A stretch of DNA of 24,456 bases. Source: a virus. The DNA lies in IMG/VR virus record IMGVR_UViG_3300025818_001932, positions 1 through 24,456 of that record. One strand, given 5' to 3'. The notes beneath the pieces were generated by a model, which ran no database searches, was not told the DNA's origin, and saw only the letters and a list, made by a program, of their open reading frames with translations. The position numbers and the translations under genes were made by a program. Below are positions 6,442 to 15,386 of the stretch, piece by piece (position 1 is the first letter of the stretch; each line of letters opens with the position of its first letter).

Positions 6442-9389
6442 TGAATAGAAGCGTAATGAACCGCCAGATGTTTAAGAAGGGCGGCGCAGCCGGTTTCCCG
6501 GATTTAAGCGGTGATGGCAAGATAACCCGGAAAGACGTTCTTATGGGGCGTGGCGTTGAGTTTAAGCAAGATGGCGGCCCTGCTGGCAGGGTTCCTAATG
6601 ACGTGCAAGCTATCTTTAACGGTCTCGTTAACGCCATGCGTGGTTCTAAGACAGATGTTGCAGGCTACGTGGCACAGAACCAACAAGACCTTATGGACAT
6701 AGCTAAAATGTTCCCAAACACGGCTCCTATGATTGAGGAGGGTTTTAAGACGTTTATGGGAATGATGGGTCCGGGAGAAAGCGTTACGGAATCGCCTTTG
6801 ACTACTGAAGAGAACGGTAGGTTCAATGTTTACCCGCCCACGCAAATGCAAATGGGCGGTGAGCCGATGGCCGCGGCTATGGAACAGGGCAACATGGCCC
6901 CTGCACCAATGCCCGCGAACCTCGGCCCTGCGGAGATGGACGGCATTGCCTCTCAAGTTAACCCAGAAGTTTTGGCGATGCTGCAAGGTGCGGCCCGCAG
7001 CTTTGGTGACCCAGAGCAGGCCGAAAGCTTTGAAGAGATGATGAACATGGTGCGCGGTGTTCCGGCAACGGAAGAGGAGCGCCGCCAAGAGCTTGCAGGA
7101 GTGGTTGGCCCGAGCGACGCGCAGCAGACGCCCGACTCGGTGCTTGCTCTCTTGCAGCCCACGATGTTGTTGATGGGCTTGCCGGAGACCGAAGTGGACA
7201 CTGGCGGTATTGGCCCCATGGCACAAACTGCCATGGACGTGCCAGTGCAAGGGGATATGGCAGAGGGGATCATGTCGATGGCCGCCCCCGCGTCGGAAGG
7301 AGCGTCGCCCCCCGTAAATTTTAACCAAGGCGGAGAGGTCCTCCGCTTTGAGAACGGCGGCGTCCCACGCTACCAGGGCCTAGTTCCGTATGCCCGGACC
7401 ACTAGAGGAGAACTTCCTGTAAGAAGGATAAAGCCCGCTCCTGATATTAACGTAGCCACTACAAGAACAAAGTCTCCTAATTTTCGACAATTAAACCCAG
7501 TAGACATTACATCTGCTGTTACCGGCATAAGCACTCCTACAACGAAATCCTCTGCTGGAACGAAGCCAACAATGGATGATTATAGTGGTGGTCAGTACGA
7601 GCCCACAAAAACGCTTAGAGAGCTTTATCAAGAAAGGCTTCCTTTGCTCGAAGAGATAACAGCGGCGGGTAAGGATAACACCGCCGCACAAATTCAATTC
7701 TTTTCTGACCTTGCAAAAGCGGGGGCCGCCTTTGCTCAACCAACTGCGCCAGGGCAATCGGTGGTTTCTAAGTTGGCTCAATCCTTGTCCGAGTCCGGTA
7801 TAAGCGAAAATGTTGCCAGACTAGCTGCGTCGAGAGCCGCCACAGAACAAGCTTTAAAGTTAAAAGCTTTTGAAGGCGCTGAGAAAGAATTGTCTGCTGA
7901 AGAAGCGACACGTAGGGCCAGCGCCTTACAGGCGCAACAAGCACTTACTAGAGGTATAGAGGCTTTTAAAGGGAGAAAGTTTGAAGTTAAACAAGGAGAA
8001 GACGCCTTCGCAAGGCAAAGGGCCTTGAAACAAGAAGAAGCGGCTTTAAACGACCTCACTTCAAGACTTGAGGCCTCAAGGAGTTTCATGTCTCAAGCAG
8101 AGATTCTTGCACGCCAGGGTGAGATAGAAGGCGCAAAGATAAAACTTTCAAAAGCTTTAGAGGCTAACGCCAAAGAGGTCGAGCATCAACGCACCATAGA
8201 TACTCTAAATTTGACTCAAGCTTACAAACTTGAGGCAATGAGCGAACAAGAAGATATTTCCTCTAGGCTTCAAGTTGAAAATAATCTGGCCGCTTCGGCG
8301 CTACAACGAAATCGCCTTGAGCAAGAAAAGACCCTTAAAGATAAAGAGCTTTCTCAAAAGAAGAAAGAGTTTGCTTATAGGAAAGAACAAGACCAGATTT
8401 TAAATAAATTAAAGAAAGACGAAATAGCCATAAAGCAGCATGCCGCAGATCTTAAAAGATTATCAGAAAAGGCCAAACAGTACGAAAAACCCGGAGCTTA
8501 TGTTCCGGCGCTACTGAATGAAGTAGTTCCGTATGTGAGGGGTGCGGGCACGCCTTCAGAACAGAAGGGTGAAGAGGTGTATTACAAACTCTGGGGCTCA
8601 GGCGAAGTTCCTGAAAACGAAAAAAGAGCCCGAGAGATCTCCACGATGCTGGAAAATGCAATGAATCCTAGAACTGTCTACGAGGGTCCTGAAAAAGGCT
8701 ATGTGTTAAAGCCCGCTGTTCGATATAGCCCAGAGATCGCCAAAGCTATCGTTGATAGAGGTAATCGGGTAGGCGATATAAGCGAGAGGGTCAGAGCGAA
8801 CGCGGAAATTCAGTTGGCTGCGGGGAATAAGAACGCCCTGAACAAGATACTCGAAGAAATGGATAAATCAACAACGTCTATGTTCGACGGTATGGCTAAA
8901 ATAGCCCAAGAACCTGTAAGCATAACAGTAAGCAAAGCGGCTTCCGACCTGAAAGACGCCTTCGGCGCGACAGGGCTGGCTACAAGAGCACTTAACCTCG
9001 CGTTGAGGTTTGCAGATATGCCCGGTACGTCCAGCGCGGACCGCGGCGCGTACATAGCCCGTCGAATTTTTGTCGATGGTCTAACGGCCTCCCTTGCGGC
9101 ACTTCCCGGAAAAGAAAACGTCAAGATTCAAGACCTTTTGACGTCAGTCATTCCTGGGGACTTTCTGGTTGCTAATTCGCCCGAGTCGTTTTACTCAAAA
9201 GCTCAAACTTATCTAGGGTCCCTTGAGGCGGGCATTGACCGGCTTGAAAGATCTGCAAAGATCGCCACCATCTCGCCGGAAAATTTGGAGAAGCGCCTGA
9301 TGGCGCTTAACGAACTTTACTCTACGAGAAACGGTGTTTTGGCGCTTATGAAGGAGCTTGACCTACAGAACAATATTACAGGAAAGTAA
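6438..9389 (+). CDS. Large coiled-coil virion/ejection protein with an N-terminal EF-hand loop
   Basis: 983 aa; the start overlaps the previous stop (ATGA at 6438-6441). Residues 20-40 read FPDLSGDGKITRKDVLMGRGV: D22, S24, D26, G27, I29 and D33 fit the 12-residue EF-hand/dockerin calcium loop, with Asp rather than Glu at position 12. Residues about 60-290 are rich in Met, Pro and Gly (PAPMPANLGPAEMDGI). Then come short NQGGEVLRFENGGVPRYQG motifs, and from about 400 to 700 a long highly charged helix with Lys/Glu/Gln heptads (LKDKELSQKKKEFAYRKEQD) predicted to form coiled coils. The C-terminal 200 residues look globular. By size and place it could be the equivalent of T7 gp15 in the ejection machine. 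Nucleotide composition is more G+C-rich at 6840-7330 than in the rest. Structural role likely; exact role inferred. Confidence 0.6.
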   Translation: MMNRSVMNRQMFKKGGAAGFPDLSGDGKITRKDVLMGRGVEFKQDGGPAGRVPNDVQAIFNGLVNAMRGSKTDVAGYVAQNQQDLMDIAKMFPNTAPMIEEGFKTFMGMMGPGESVTESPLTTEENGRFNVYPPTQMQMGGEPMAAAMEQGNMAPAPMPANLGPAEMDGIASQVNPEVLAMLQGAARSFGDPEQAESFEEMMNMVRGVPATEEERRQELAGVVGPSDAQQTPDSVLALLQPTMLLMGLPETEVDTGGIGPMAQTAMDVPVQGDMAEGIMSMAAPASEGASPPVNFNQGGEVLRFENGGVPRYQGLVPYARTTRGELPVRRIKPAPDINVATTRTKSPNFRQLNPVDITSAVTGISTPTTKSSAGTKPTMDDYSGGQYEPTKTLRELYQERLPLLEEITAAGKDNTAAQIQFFSDLAKAGAAFAQPTAPGQSVVSKLAQSLSESGISENVARLAASRAATEQALKLKAFEGAEKELSAEEATRRASALQAQQALTRGIEAFKGRKFEVKQGEDAFARQRALKQEEAALNDLTSRLEASRSFMSQAEILARQGEIEGAKIKLSKALEANAKEVEHQRTIDTLNLTQAYKLEAMSEQEDISSRLQVENNLAASALQRNRLEQEKTLKDKELSQKKKEFAYRKEQDQILNKLKKDEIAIKQHAADLKRLSEKAKQYEKPGAYVPALLNEVVPYVRGAGTPSEQKGEEVYYKLWGSGEVPENEKRAREISTMLENAMNPRTVYEGPEKGYVLKPAVRYSPEIAKAIVDRGNRVGDISERVRANAEIQLAAGNKNALNKILEEMDKSTTSMFDGMAKIAQEPVSITVSKAASDLKDAFGATGLATRALNLALRFADMPGTSSADRGAYIARRIFVDGLTASLAALPGKENVKIQDLLTSVIPGDFLVANSPESFYSKAQTYLGSLEAGIDRLERSAKIATISPENLEKRLMALNELYSTRNGVLALMKELDLQNNITGK

Positions 9390-9394
9390 GCAGC

Positions 9395-12300
9395 ATGGCT
9401 GACGAACCGATTAAGCTGATCCCGCCTCCGGTGACTGTACAACCGCCCCCCGCCGAAGAAGAACCTGAAGTTCCGGTAGAGGGCCCCGTAGGCGTTGCTT
9501 TTGACGAAATGCCGACGTTTGTCTCAAGTAAATTTGGCGAAAAAGAAATAACCGACACCTTTGAGCGGTGGGGTGACTCCACCCCCGCCGTTCTTGCCCA
9601 TCGCGTTGTAGACGACATTTTGGGGCAAGACGACACTGAGCGGGGTTACTTCATTGGAGGCCTAATGACGGTAGAGGGCCTTCGAGACGGCACCGCACCG
9701 TGGTTTGACCTTAATCCGAAAACAAGAAACCTTCGGCCCGACCAGCGCAAACTTAGTTTTAGCGACATCGTCCGGGAATTTTCCAACGCGGAAGACCGAG
9801 GCTTCTTTGAACAGTTGGTCTTGGAATCGCCTCGCGTGGCGGGGTCTTTGGCTGGCGCTACGATAGGAGCGGAAGCAACGGCTCCTTTAGCTAGAGTGCT
9901 TGCTAAGATTCCCGGTGTCGGGGGTTACTTGGCAGTGGGAACCGAGATTGCCGGTACGATGATCGGAATGATAGGTGGTTCCGACGTTTTCGGTGGTTTT
10001 CTGAAAGACCAACTTTTTGGGGAGGTTTCTCCTTATACGCCTCGGTCGCGCATCAATGTTGTTCTGGGAGAGGAAGCGGCAAACGTCCTAGAGGGTATTG
10101 GAGGGCTAGAGCTTTTAAAGCGCTCTCTCGCAAAGAAAGCCCGCAGGGCCGCCGCCGGTGGTGTTGATGTGCCGCTCAGAGGATATAACCCGGACGTAGG
10201 GCTTTCTGGCGTCGCCATGATGAAAGGCATTAATGACATCGCCACTAATCCCGACATTCCGAGAAGCCTGAAGTTCTTGCGGGGATTTGAGAACATAATT
10301 GGAAAAACCGCGGCGACGGCGGCTCAAAGGCCCGCGCTGACTTACGGCACAGAGGCGGCCTTGGGGGCGACTAGTGTTGGTGGCGCGTACTATGCAGAAG
10401 AGACTAATCCCGGGGATACCACTCTCCGAGCAATTTATGCTACGGGCGCACCCATAGCAACATCATCGCTCTACACCCTAAGCCCAAGTCGCCTAATTCT
10501 GTCACGAGTTTATCAAGCCTTGACGCCTGTCGTCGGCAAAAAAGCAGCGGTGAAGACAGAGCTTGACCGAGCGGTGCCAAAATACGAAGCGGCAAAAGCA
10601 CAAGATCCTGACGCAAAGCCGGAAGACTTCAACCTTAGAGAAAGGCCCGGCGGCACGTACGAGTTAATTGAAGCCCCTGGGTTTATTAAACGCTTGGCAG
10701 ATGTCCCACGAAGCATTGGCGCTCGTCGGGAGCAACAGGCAGCGCAGGTTTTGGTTGACGAATTTTACAGGTCGATGTCAGAGGCGGGCGAAGACCCGAA
10801 GGCCATAGAGGCCGCTCTTAACGGCATCATTGAGCGCTTTGCCCGAGGGGACGTTCGCCCGCTGTTTAACGTGCCAAGTTTTGCAAAGATGCGCCAAATG
10901 TTTGAGAGGCAGGGTGTTGATTTTTCCGCGCAGGCAAAAGCCGCGCAGGCGGCCACCGACGCTGACGTAGCCAACGAAGTAAATGCTGTAACGGGTATCG
11001 TACAGGCGGGTATTATGTCCAACTCTCGCGACGGCTACCTGTTAGCGTCTACTTTGGCGCAAAAGACATTTGAGGCGGGCATGGCCGAAAAAATTGCTGA
11101 CCGTGCAGGTAGGGTCCTCTCCGCTTATAAACAAGTAGTAGGAAGCGACCAGTTCGATGCAAACCATGCGTCTGAAGCTTTGTTCCGGGCCATAGACCCG
11201 CTTATTGAGGCCACATCAAATACGGCCTCTAATCTGTACAGAAAGTTTCCGCAGCATCGGATTTTATTCGGCGACGACACCCCTATCCCGGTCAAGGCCT
11301 TGGATGAAAGCGAGCTTATCCCCAAAGACCCGCGTGTCCGGGAGATGCTGCCCGACGGTCTCAAAAAGATAATCAATTATGTCGAAGATATTCGGGCCGA
11401 TCACGCTGCTTCCTTGCAGGGACGCCCTGCGATTAGTGACTTGGTTCGTAACGACAAGACCCTGCAAACCGCCGAACAAAAATTTTCAAAAGCTCTCGCT
11501 GACAACGAAGGCCCGACTGCGGACACTTTTCGCAAGAGAATTGCTGACATTGACTTAGACGCTGACGACGCTGTCGAAAAAATAAATAAGATTATAACGA
11601 ACCGTTATGAGGGGCGCTATGCACCCAAGGGCGCTGAGGCCACCCGCACTAAAAACCTCCTTAAACAGCAAGTTGCGCTGTTGAACGAGAGGAAAGCTGC
11701 GGTAACTCGCGCTACCGAAGCGGCGTCCGCCGCACCTGTCCAGGCGGGGGGTATGGACGCCCGGACACTAATCGAGTTCAGAACAGAACTACTGGACATA
11801 GCCAGAGACCCTAATGTTAGTCGCAGAAATAAGAACCGCGCTTCAGAGCTTGCAGATGCGTTTGAAAGACAACTTATTGATGAAGACGCACAACGTGATC
11901 TTCCAGAGGAAGAACTCGCAAACTTTATACCAGATCGTTTGGCCGCGAACGCTTACTACAGGGCACGGCAGAATATCTTTAACGACGGAGTCTTTGCCGA
12001 AGTCTCGAAGACAAGCAAGCAGGGTGCGTCTCGGTCTGTTGAACTGCTGCGGGATAAGATGAAGACTCTGGGGTCTCCGACACTCGCTTACATCGAAGAC
12101 CTTCAGCGAGCGTCTCGATTCACCATGGAACCGATTGGCGCTCCTACCCTTCGTCCCGGCGCTGCCGCCGCGGGAGATGATGTAGACTTGCGCCCATTTG
12201 AATCTCGAATTATAGATGACTTGGTTAAACCGGTTGACGCGCCTCCTAGCGCTCAAGCGCTTGAACACCGCATCCTTAGCGAAGTTGAGTCGTTAATTGC

Positions 12301-13771
12301 GGCTAACCGAGAAATTCCCGGAACGAAACGAGCGGTTGTAGACCCGGCGGATGTAGAGGACGTTACCGAAGCCTCTAAAGAACTTGGTATAACTGTGGCT
12401 GAGTCTAACGCTATTCAGAAAGTGTTGGATAACTCCCAAAACAACGGCCTAGACCTTCTGCCCGGCCTGAAGCAGAACCTTGAAAACCTTCTAACGGAGG
12501 GCCGGTCTTATACCTCTTTCCAAAAATCAGTTGCCGAGAATCGTAAAAAATACGCCGACCAAAACCTTTGGTATGCCATGGCGAGTGGAGGCCGCGACGC
12601 TGACTTTATTGAGATAATTAGAAAAGCTTACACGGCGGCGAACAGGGCGAAAACGGGTGTGCGTCCGGTTTTTGATAACCTTCTTGAACCAATTCGAATT
12701 ATGGACAAGAAGTCGAGAGAAAACCCTCGGGATTTTTTAAAAGCGCTGCAACAAGAAGAACTTTTTGATGGCGTAAGAGGCCTTAACATTGATGACCTGA
12801 GCGACATCGGCGTCAAGCGTCTTCTTATACAGGCCCGGCAATCGGCGCAAAGAGGCTTAAAAGAGCTAGTCATCGACTATGCAAAAACAGCTTCCGGCGC
12901 AGCAAAAGCAAGCGGTGTTGATTACAATCAGCTTCGCCGCACACTTTTCGAGCCTCCTAGCGTTCCCGGCTCACAGGTAAGAATGCCCTCTCTCGTAGAT
13001 TGGATGCGAGAAAGCGGTCTGATGACCGCCGATCAGGCTAAGAACCTGAAAACCAGCCTAGATAACTACGCCGCCTTCGCGGATGAACTCGCGAAGAACT
13101 ATCCGGACGTATTCGAAGGAACGAACCCCGTTGCAAAAGCCACCGCTCGTGTTTTCGGCTCAGCGGTTGGCGGCGGCCTCCACAAAACTCTTTCGCGTCT
13201 TACGGGGGGCTTCCTAGGCGGAACGGGCGGCATTACCGCGGCGGGCGCAGGCGCGACGGCGGCCCAGAACGTGTTGATAAATGCCCGAGTGGCAGCCACT
13301 CAGGACGGAATTATCAGGCTAATGCAAGACAACCCCGCTGAAATCGCTCGACTTTTGAGGTTGACCAGAAAAGGCGTGAACCCAAAAGCGAAGTTCTCAA
13401 CGGGCGATGCGCGGACGTTTATTAACCTCTTAACTCAAATGCAGGTCATAAACGTGCCAAGGACCGCGGCTATTAGGGTCCAAGAAGCAGAGCCGGGCCG
13501 TGAGCCTACACCGGTTGAACCCGCGCCAGCGCTCAAGCGAAGGCTCGACCCTTATGGACAAAAGCCGCCCATAGGAGATCAGTCCTCTCTCGACGTTGAG
13601 CAGTTCAACCCCCCGTCGCAGCAAGCTGGCTTCTTACCGCAACTGGCGCAGGCCGCACAAGCCGGGGCACCCCCTTCGCGGCCCACGGGCCAAGCTAATG
13701 CGGAGCAGCGCCAAGGCTTGGCGGCGTTGTTCCCAGACGATCCAATTTTAGGAGCAGGCCGTGCCGTATGA
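9395..13771 (+). CDS. Giant internal virion/ejection protein, gp16-like position
   Basis: 1458 aa, the largest gene here; ATG with AGGAAAG 8 bases upstream. It begins with a Pro-rich acidic tail (IPPPVTVQPPPAEEEPEVPV). Residues about 145-205 form a Gly/Ala-rich hydrophobic region (VAGSLAGATIGAEA, VGGYLAVGTEIAGTMIGMIG). The long middle is mainly helical and charged. Another Gly-zipper stretch lies near 1250-1290 (GGFLGGTGGITAAGAGATAA), then a Pro/Gln-rich tail ending in ALFPDDPILGAGRAV. Two potential membrane-inserting segments separated by about 1000 helical residues suit a protein ejected into the envelope to form a DNA channel. T7 gp16 (about 1300 aa) is comparable in size and position, but I see no lytic transglycosylase motif at the N-terminus. 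The 3' end overlaps the acyltransferase-like gene by 11 bases. Confidence 0.55.
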   Translation: MADEPIKLIPPPVTVQPPPAEEEPEVPVEGPVGVAFDEMPTFVSSKFGEKEITDTFERWGDSTPAVLAHRVVDDILGQDDTERGYFIGGLMTVEGLRDGTAPWFDLNPKTRNLRPDQRKLSFSDIVREFSNAEDRGFFEQLVLESPRVAGSLAGATIGAEATAPLARVLAKIPGVGGYLAVGTEIAGTMIGMIGGSDVFGGFLKDQLFGEVSPYTPRSRINVVLGEEAANVLEGIGGLELLKRSLAKKARRAAAGGVDVPLRGYNPDVGLSGVAMMKGINDIATNPDIPRSLKFLRGFENIIGKTAATAAQRPALTYGTEAALGATSVGGAYYAEETNPGDTTLRAIYATGAPIATSSLYTLSPSRLILSRVYQALTPVVGKKAAVKTELDRAVPKYEAAKAQDPDAKPEDFNLRERPGGTYELIEAPGFIKRLADVPRSIGARREQQAAQVLVDEFYRSMSEAGEDPKAIEAALNGIIERFARGDVRPLFNVPSFAKMRQMFERQGVDFSAQAKAAQAATDADVANEVNAVTGIVQAGIMSNSRDGYLLASTLAQKTFEAGMAEKIADRAGRVLSAYKQVVGSDQFDANHASEALFRAIDPLIEATSNTASNLYRKFPQHRILFGDDTPIPVKALDESELIPKDPRVREMLPDGLKKIINYVEDIRADHAASLQGRPAISDLVRNDKTLQTAEQKFSKALADNEGPTADTFRKRIADIDLDADDAVEKINKIITNRYEGRYAPKGAEATRTKNLLKQQVALLNERKAAVTRATEAASAAPVQAGGMDARTLIEFRTELLDIARDPNVSRRNKNRASELADAFERQLIDEDAQRDLPEEELANFIPDRLAANAYYRARQNIFNDGVFAEVSKTSKQGASRSVELLRDKMKTLGSPTLAYIEDLQRASRFTMEPIGAPTLRPGAAAAGDDVDLRPFESRIIDDLVKPVDAPPSAQALEHRILSEVESLIAANREIPGTKRAVVDPADVEDVTEASKELGITVAESNAIQKVLDNSQNNGLDLLPGLKQNLENLLTEGRSYTSFQKSVAENRKKYADQNLWYAMASGGRDADFIEIIRKAYTAANRAKTGVRPVFDNLLEPIRIMDKKSRENPRDFLKALQQEELFDGVRGLNIDDLSDIGVKRLLIQARQSAQRGLKELVIDYAKTASGAAKASGVDYNQLRRTLFEPPSVPGSQVRMPSLVDWMRESGLMTADQAKNLKTSLDNYAAFADELAKNYPDVFEGTNPVAKATARVFGSAVGGGLHKTLSRLTGGFLGGTGGITAAGAGATAAQNVLINARVAATQDGIIRLMQDNPAEIARLLRLTRKGVNPKAKFSTGDARTFINLLTQMQVINVPRTAAIRVQEAEPGREPTPVEPAPALKRRLDPYGQKPPIGDQSSLDVEQFNPPSQQAGFLPQLAQAAQAGAPPSRPTGQANAEQRQGLAALFPDDPILGAGRAV
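13750..13754 (+). promoter_or_regulatory. Shine-Dalgarno site fixing a GTG start
   Basis: AGGAG sits 6 bases before the GTG at 13761, inside the 3' end of the upstream gene. It supports GTG over the in-frame ATG at 13773, which would leave a 18-base spacer. Confidence 0.7.
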
Positions 13772-14285
13772 TATGGACGATATTGACCTGCGGCATGAGC
13801 TTGTCGATGTAATTCTTTTAATGTTGCAGTCTGACTTGCACCGTAACTTCCTTATTAAGGATCTTGAGCGGCTGGTCATTCCTCCGCTTATGCACGGCAA
13901 AATGTCCGTCATTTACTCTACGGATTACACCGGCATGAGTGCTACCTACACGCCTCGCGGACTTTACTCTTACGCCTTTTTAGACGAGGAGGCGGAGAAA
14001 GGTTACATGGACGGCAGTCGTAAACTTCAACCAGAAGACTGGCAAAACGGACCGGGGGACGGAACGCTTTGGGTCATAGATTTTATTGCGCCGTACAACA
14101 ATGCCCGTACTATTGCGCGTCAAGTACAAAAGGAACTGACCGAATATTACATTGACACTTATCCGAAGGATGGCGCGTGGTTCCGCCGCCCCGCAAAGGG
14201 CGGGCATAAGCGCTGGACCTCGGGCGTTTTGTTTCAAATAGAAAAACGGAAAAAGAAAAATGCACACCTCCGACTTGTTTCATAA
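13761..14285 (+). CDS. HlyC-like toxin-activating lysine acyltransferase
   Basis: 174 aa, GTG start with a good ribosome site. The sequence aligns by eye with E. coli HlyC, the acyl-ACP-dependent enzyme that acylates internal lysines of pro-haemolysin. HlyC has SPLHRNWPVSLFAINVLPAI; this protein has SDLHRNFLIKDLERLVIPPL. HlyC has EDWTSGDRKWFIDWIAPF; this one has EDWQNGPGDGTLWVIDFIAPY. The two catalytic residues of the family, His and Asp (His23 and Asp92 in HlyC), are kept here as H27 and D107. Length equals the family norm (about 170 aa). The C-terminus is basic (EKRKKKNAHLRLVS). No RTX toxin is in the window, so the target may be a virion or host protein. It is embedded between the giant ejection protein and the lysis genes and overlaps both neighbours. 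Family assignment good, substrate unknown. Confidence 0.75.
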   Translation: MPYDMDDIDLRHELVDVILLMLQSDLHRNFLIKDLERLVIPPLMHGKMSVIYSTDYTGMSATYTPRGLYSYAFLDEEAEKGYMDGSRKLQPEDWQNGPGDGTLWVIDFIAPYNNARTIARQVQKELTEYYIDTYPKDGAWFRRPAKGGHKRWTSGVLFQIEKRKKKNAHLRLVS

Positions 14286-14931
14286 ACAGCCGTGGTCTGA
14301 CGGCCTCGTCAACATCTACGACCAGCTTGGTGTAGATTATTACGAAAACAAATACCGTTGGGTTCTAGGCGGAGACGGTGGCGGCGATGGCAGTGAAAGT
14401 GGGGTATACGATGAACCCCAAGGACCAGAAGCTTATACCGCAGAAGCGGCCAAAGAAGGCGGCTACTCTACAGCAGAAGAAGCAATGAGCTTTTTTGGAG
14501 GTCTTACGGGATTAAGAGGCACGGACCAAGAGTATGCTAACATGAGGGCCGCACAGGCTGCCGTTGAAGCTGGCTTGCCCACGTTTGTAGACGCAGCCGG
14601 GATTACTCAAAACGTGCGGGACGGCGTCGCGATGCCTGGAGATAGTTTGAATGACGCAATTAGAGAGTTTAACGAAAACCCCTCAATAGGTCTTTCTACT
14701 CTTGGGGCTATTGCGTCCCTGACAGGTGTTGGTGCCGTACCCGCCGCCGCTATAGGTGTAGTTGGAAAAGCGGCTGGGGTGCCCGACTTAGCGACCGTTG
14801 GACTTAAAGACGGGCAGCTTGAGGTAGACACCCCACTGTTTGACGCCCTAGAGAGACAAGTAACCGGCAAAGCATCCGGGGGTCCGGTTGTACCGCAGGG
14901 CGGTATAGGTAACTTCTACGGTAGACGTTGA
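14260..14931 (+). CDS. Gly/Ala-rich unknown protein between acyltransferase and endolysin
   Basis: 223 aa; the ATG lies 26 bases inside the 3' end of the acyltransferase-like gene, in another frame, behind an A-rich stretch with a weak GGA. The N-terminus (HKQPWSDGLVNIYDQLGVDY) is followed by a Gly/Asp/Ser linker at 37-48. Residues about 142-172 form a Gly/Ala/Val-rich hydrophobic segment (TLGAIASLTGVGAVPAAAIG) that could span or insert into a membrane. The end is GGPVVPQGGIGNFYGRR. It could be a minor virion protein with a glycine zipper, or a membrane protein of the lysis cassette given that the endolysin follows at once; the sequence does not decide. The stop (TGA 14929-14931) is two bases before the endolysin start. 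No family recognised. Confidence 0.55.
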   Translation: MHTSDLFHKQPWSDGLVNIYDQLGVDYYENKYRWVLGGDGGGDGSESGVYDEPQGPEAYTAEAAKEGGYSTAEEAMSFFGGLTGLRGTDQEYANMRAAQAAVEAGLPTFVDAAGITQNVRDGVAMPGDSLNDAIREFNENPSIGLSTLGAIASLTGVGAVPAAAIGVVGKAAGVPDLATVGLKDGQLEVDTPLFDALERQVTGKASGGPVVPQGGIGNFYGRR

Positions 14932-14933
14932 TT

Positions 14934-15386
14934 ATGCAGCTATCAGATCATTTCTCCCTTGCCGAGTTAGAAAAAAGCGATATCGCAGCGCGTAACAACC
15001 TTGACAACTCCGCTGACAAAGAATCCATCGAATACCTGACCCTTCTGTGCAAAGAGATATTAGAGCCTGTACGGGAACACTACGGAGTTCCGTTCTCACC
15101 CTCGTCTGGTTACCGCTCTGAGGCCTTGTGTGTATTAATTGGTAGCAGCGCTAAATCGCAGCATGCGAAGGGCCAAGCCGCCGACTTTGAAGTTCCGGGC
15201 GTTGACAACTACAATCTCGCCACGTGGATTGAGGCCAACCTCAACTTCGACCAACTTATACTAGAGTGCTATACAAAGGGTGACCCCCACTCGGGGTGGG
15301 TGCATTGCTCTATATCAGACGAGCCACGGCATGACGTTTTAACTTATACGAAAAAAGCGGGATACGAGAAGGGTCTAATTCGATAA
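14934..15386 (+). CDS. Peptidase M15 endolysin (D-Ala-D-Ala-type carboxypeptidase)
   Basis: 150 aa from the ATG at 14934 (MQLSDHFSLAELEKSD); an in-frame TTG at 14928 is less likely. The M15 peptidase signature is complete: SGYRS (R61), then SAKSQHAKGQAADFEV with zinc ligands H77 and D84, and GWVHCSI with the third ligand H124. Enzymes of this family cleave peptide cross-links in peptidoglycan and act as phage endolysins. The short N-terminal helix LSDHFSLAELEKS is the usual start of this group. There is no signal peptide, so release would need a holin, which I cannot identify. The gene is translationally coupled to the upstream unknown, and its last 12 bases overlap the 3' end of the opposite-strand helicase gene. 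Confident. Confidence 0.88.
   Translation: MQLSDHFSLAELEKSDIAARNNLDNSADKESIEYLTLLCKEILEPVREHYGVPFSPSSGYRSEALCVLIGSSAKSQHAKGQAADFEVPGVDNYNLATWIEANLNFDQLILECYTKGDPHSGWVHCSISDEPRHDVLTYTKKAGYEKGLIR

Noticed and set aside
6504-7328. 274-codon open frame on the minus strand
   Set aside because: It is antisense to the Met/Pro/Gly-rich part of the 983-aa virion protein. Its translation is dominated by His, Arg and Leu with no domain pattern, as expected from the complement of a G+C-rich coding strand.
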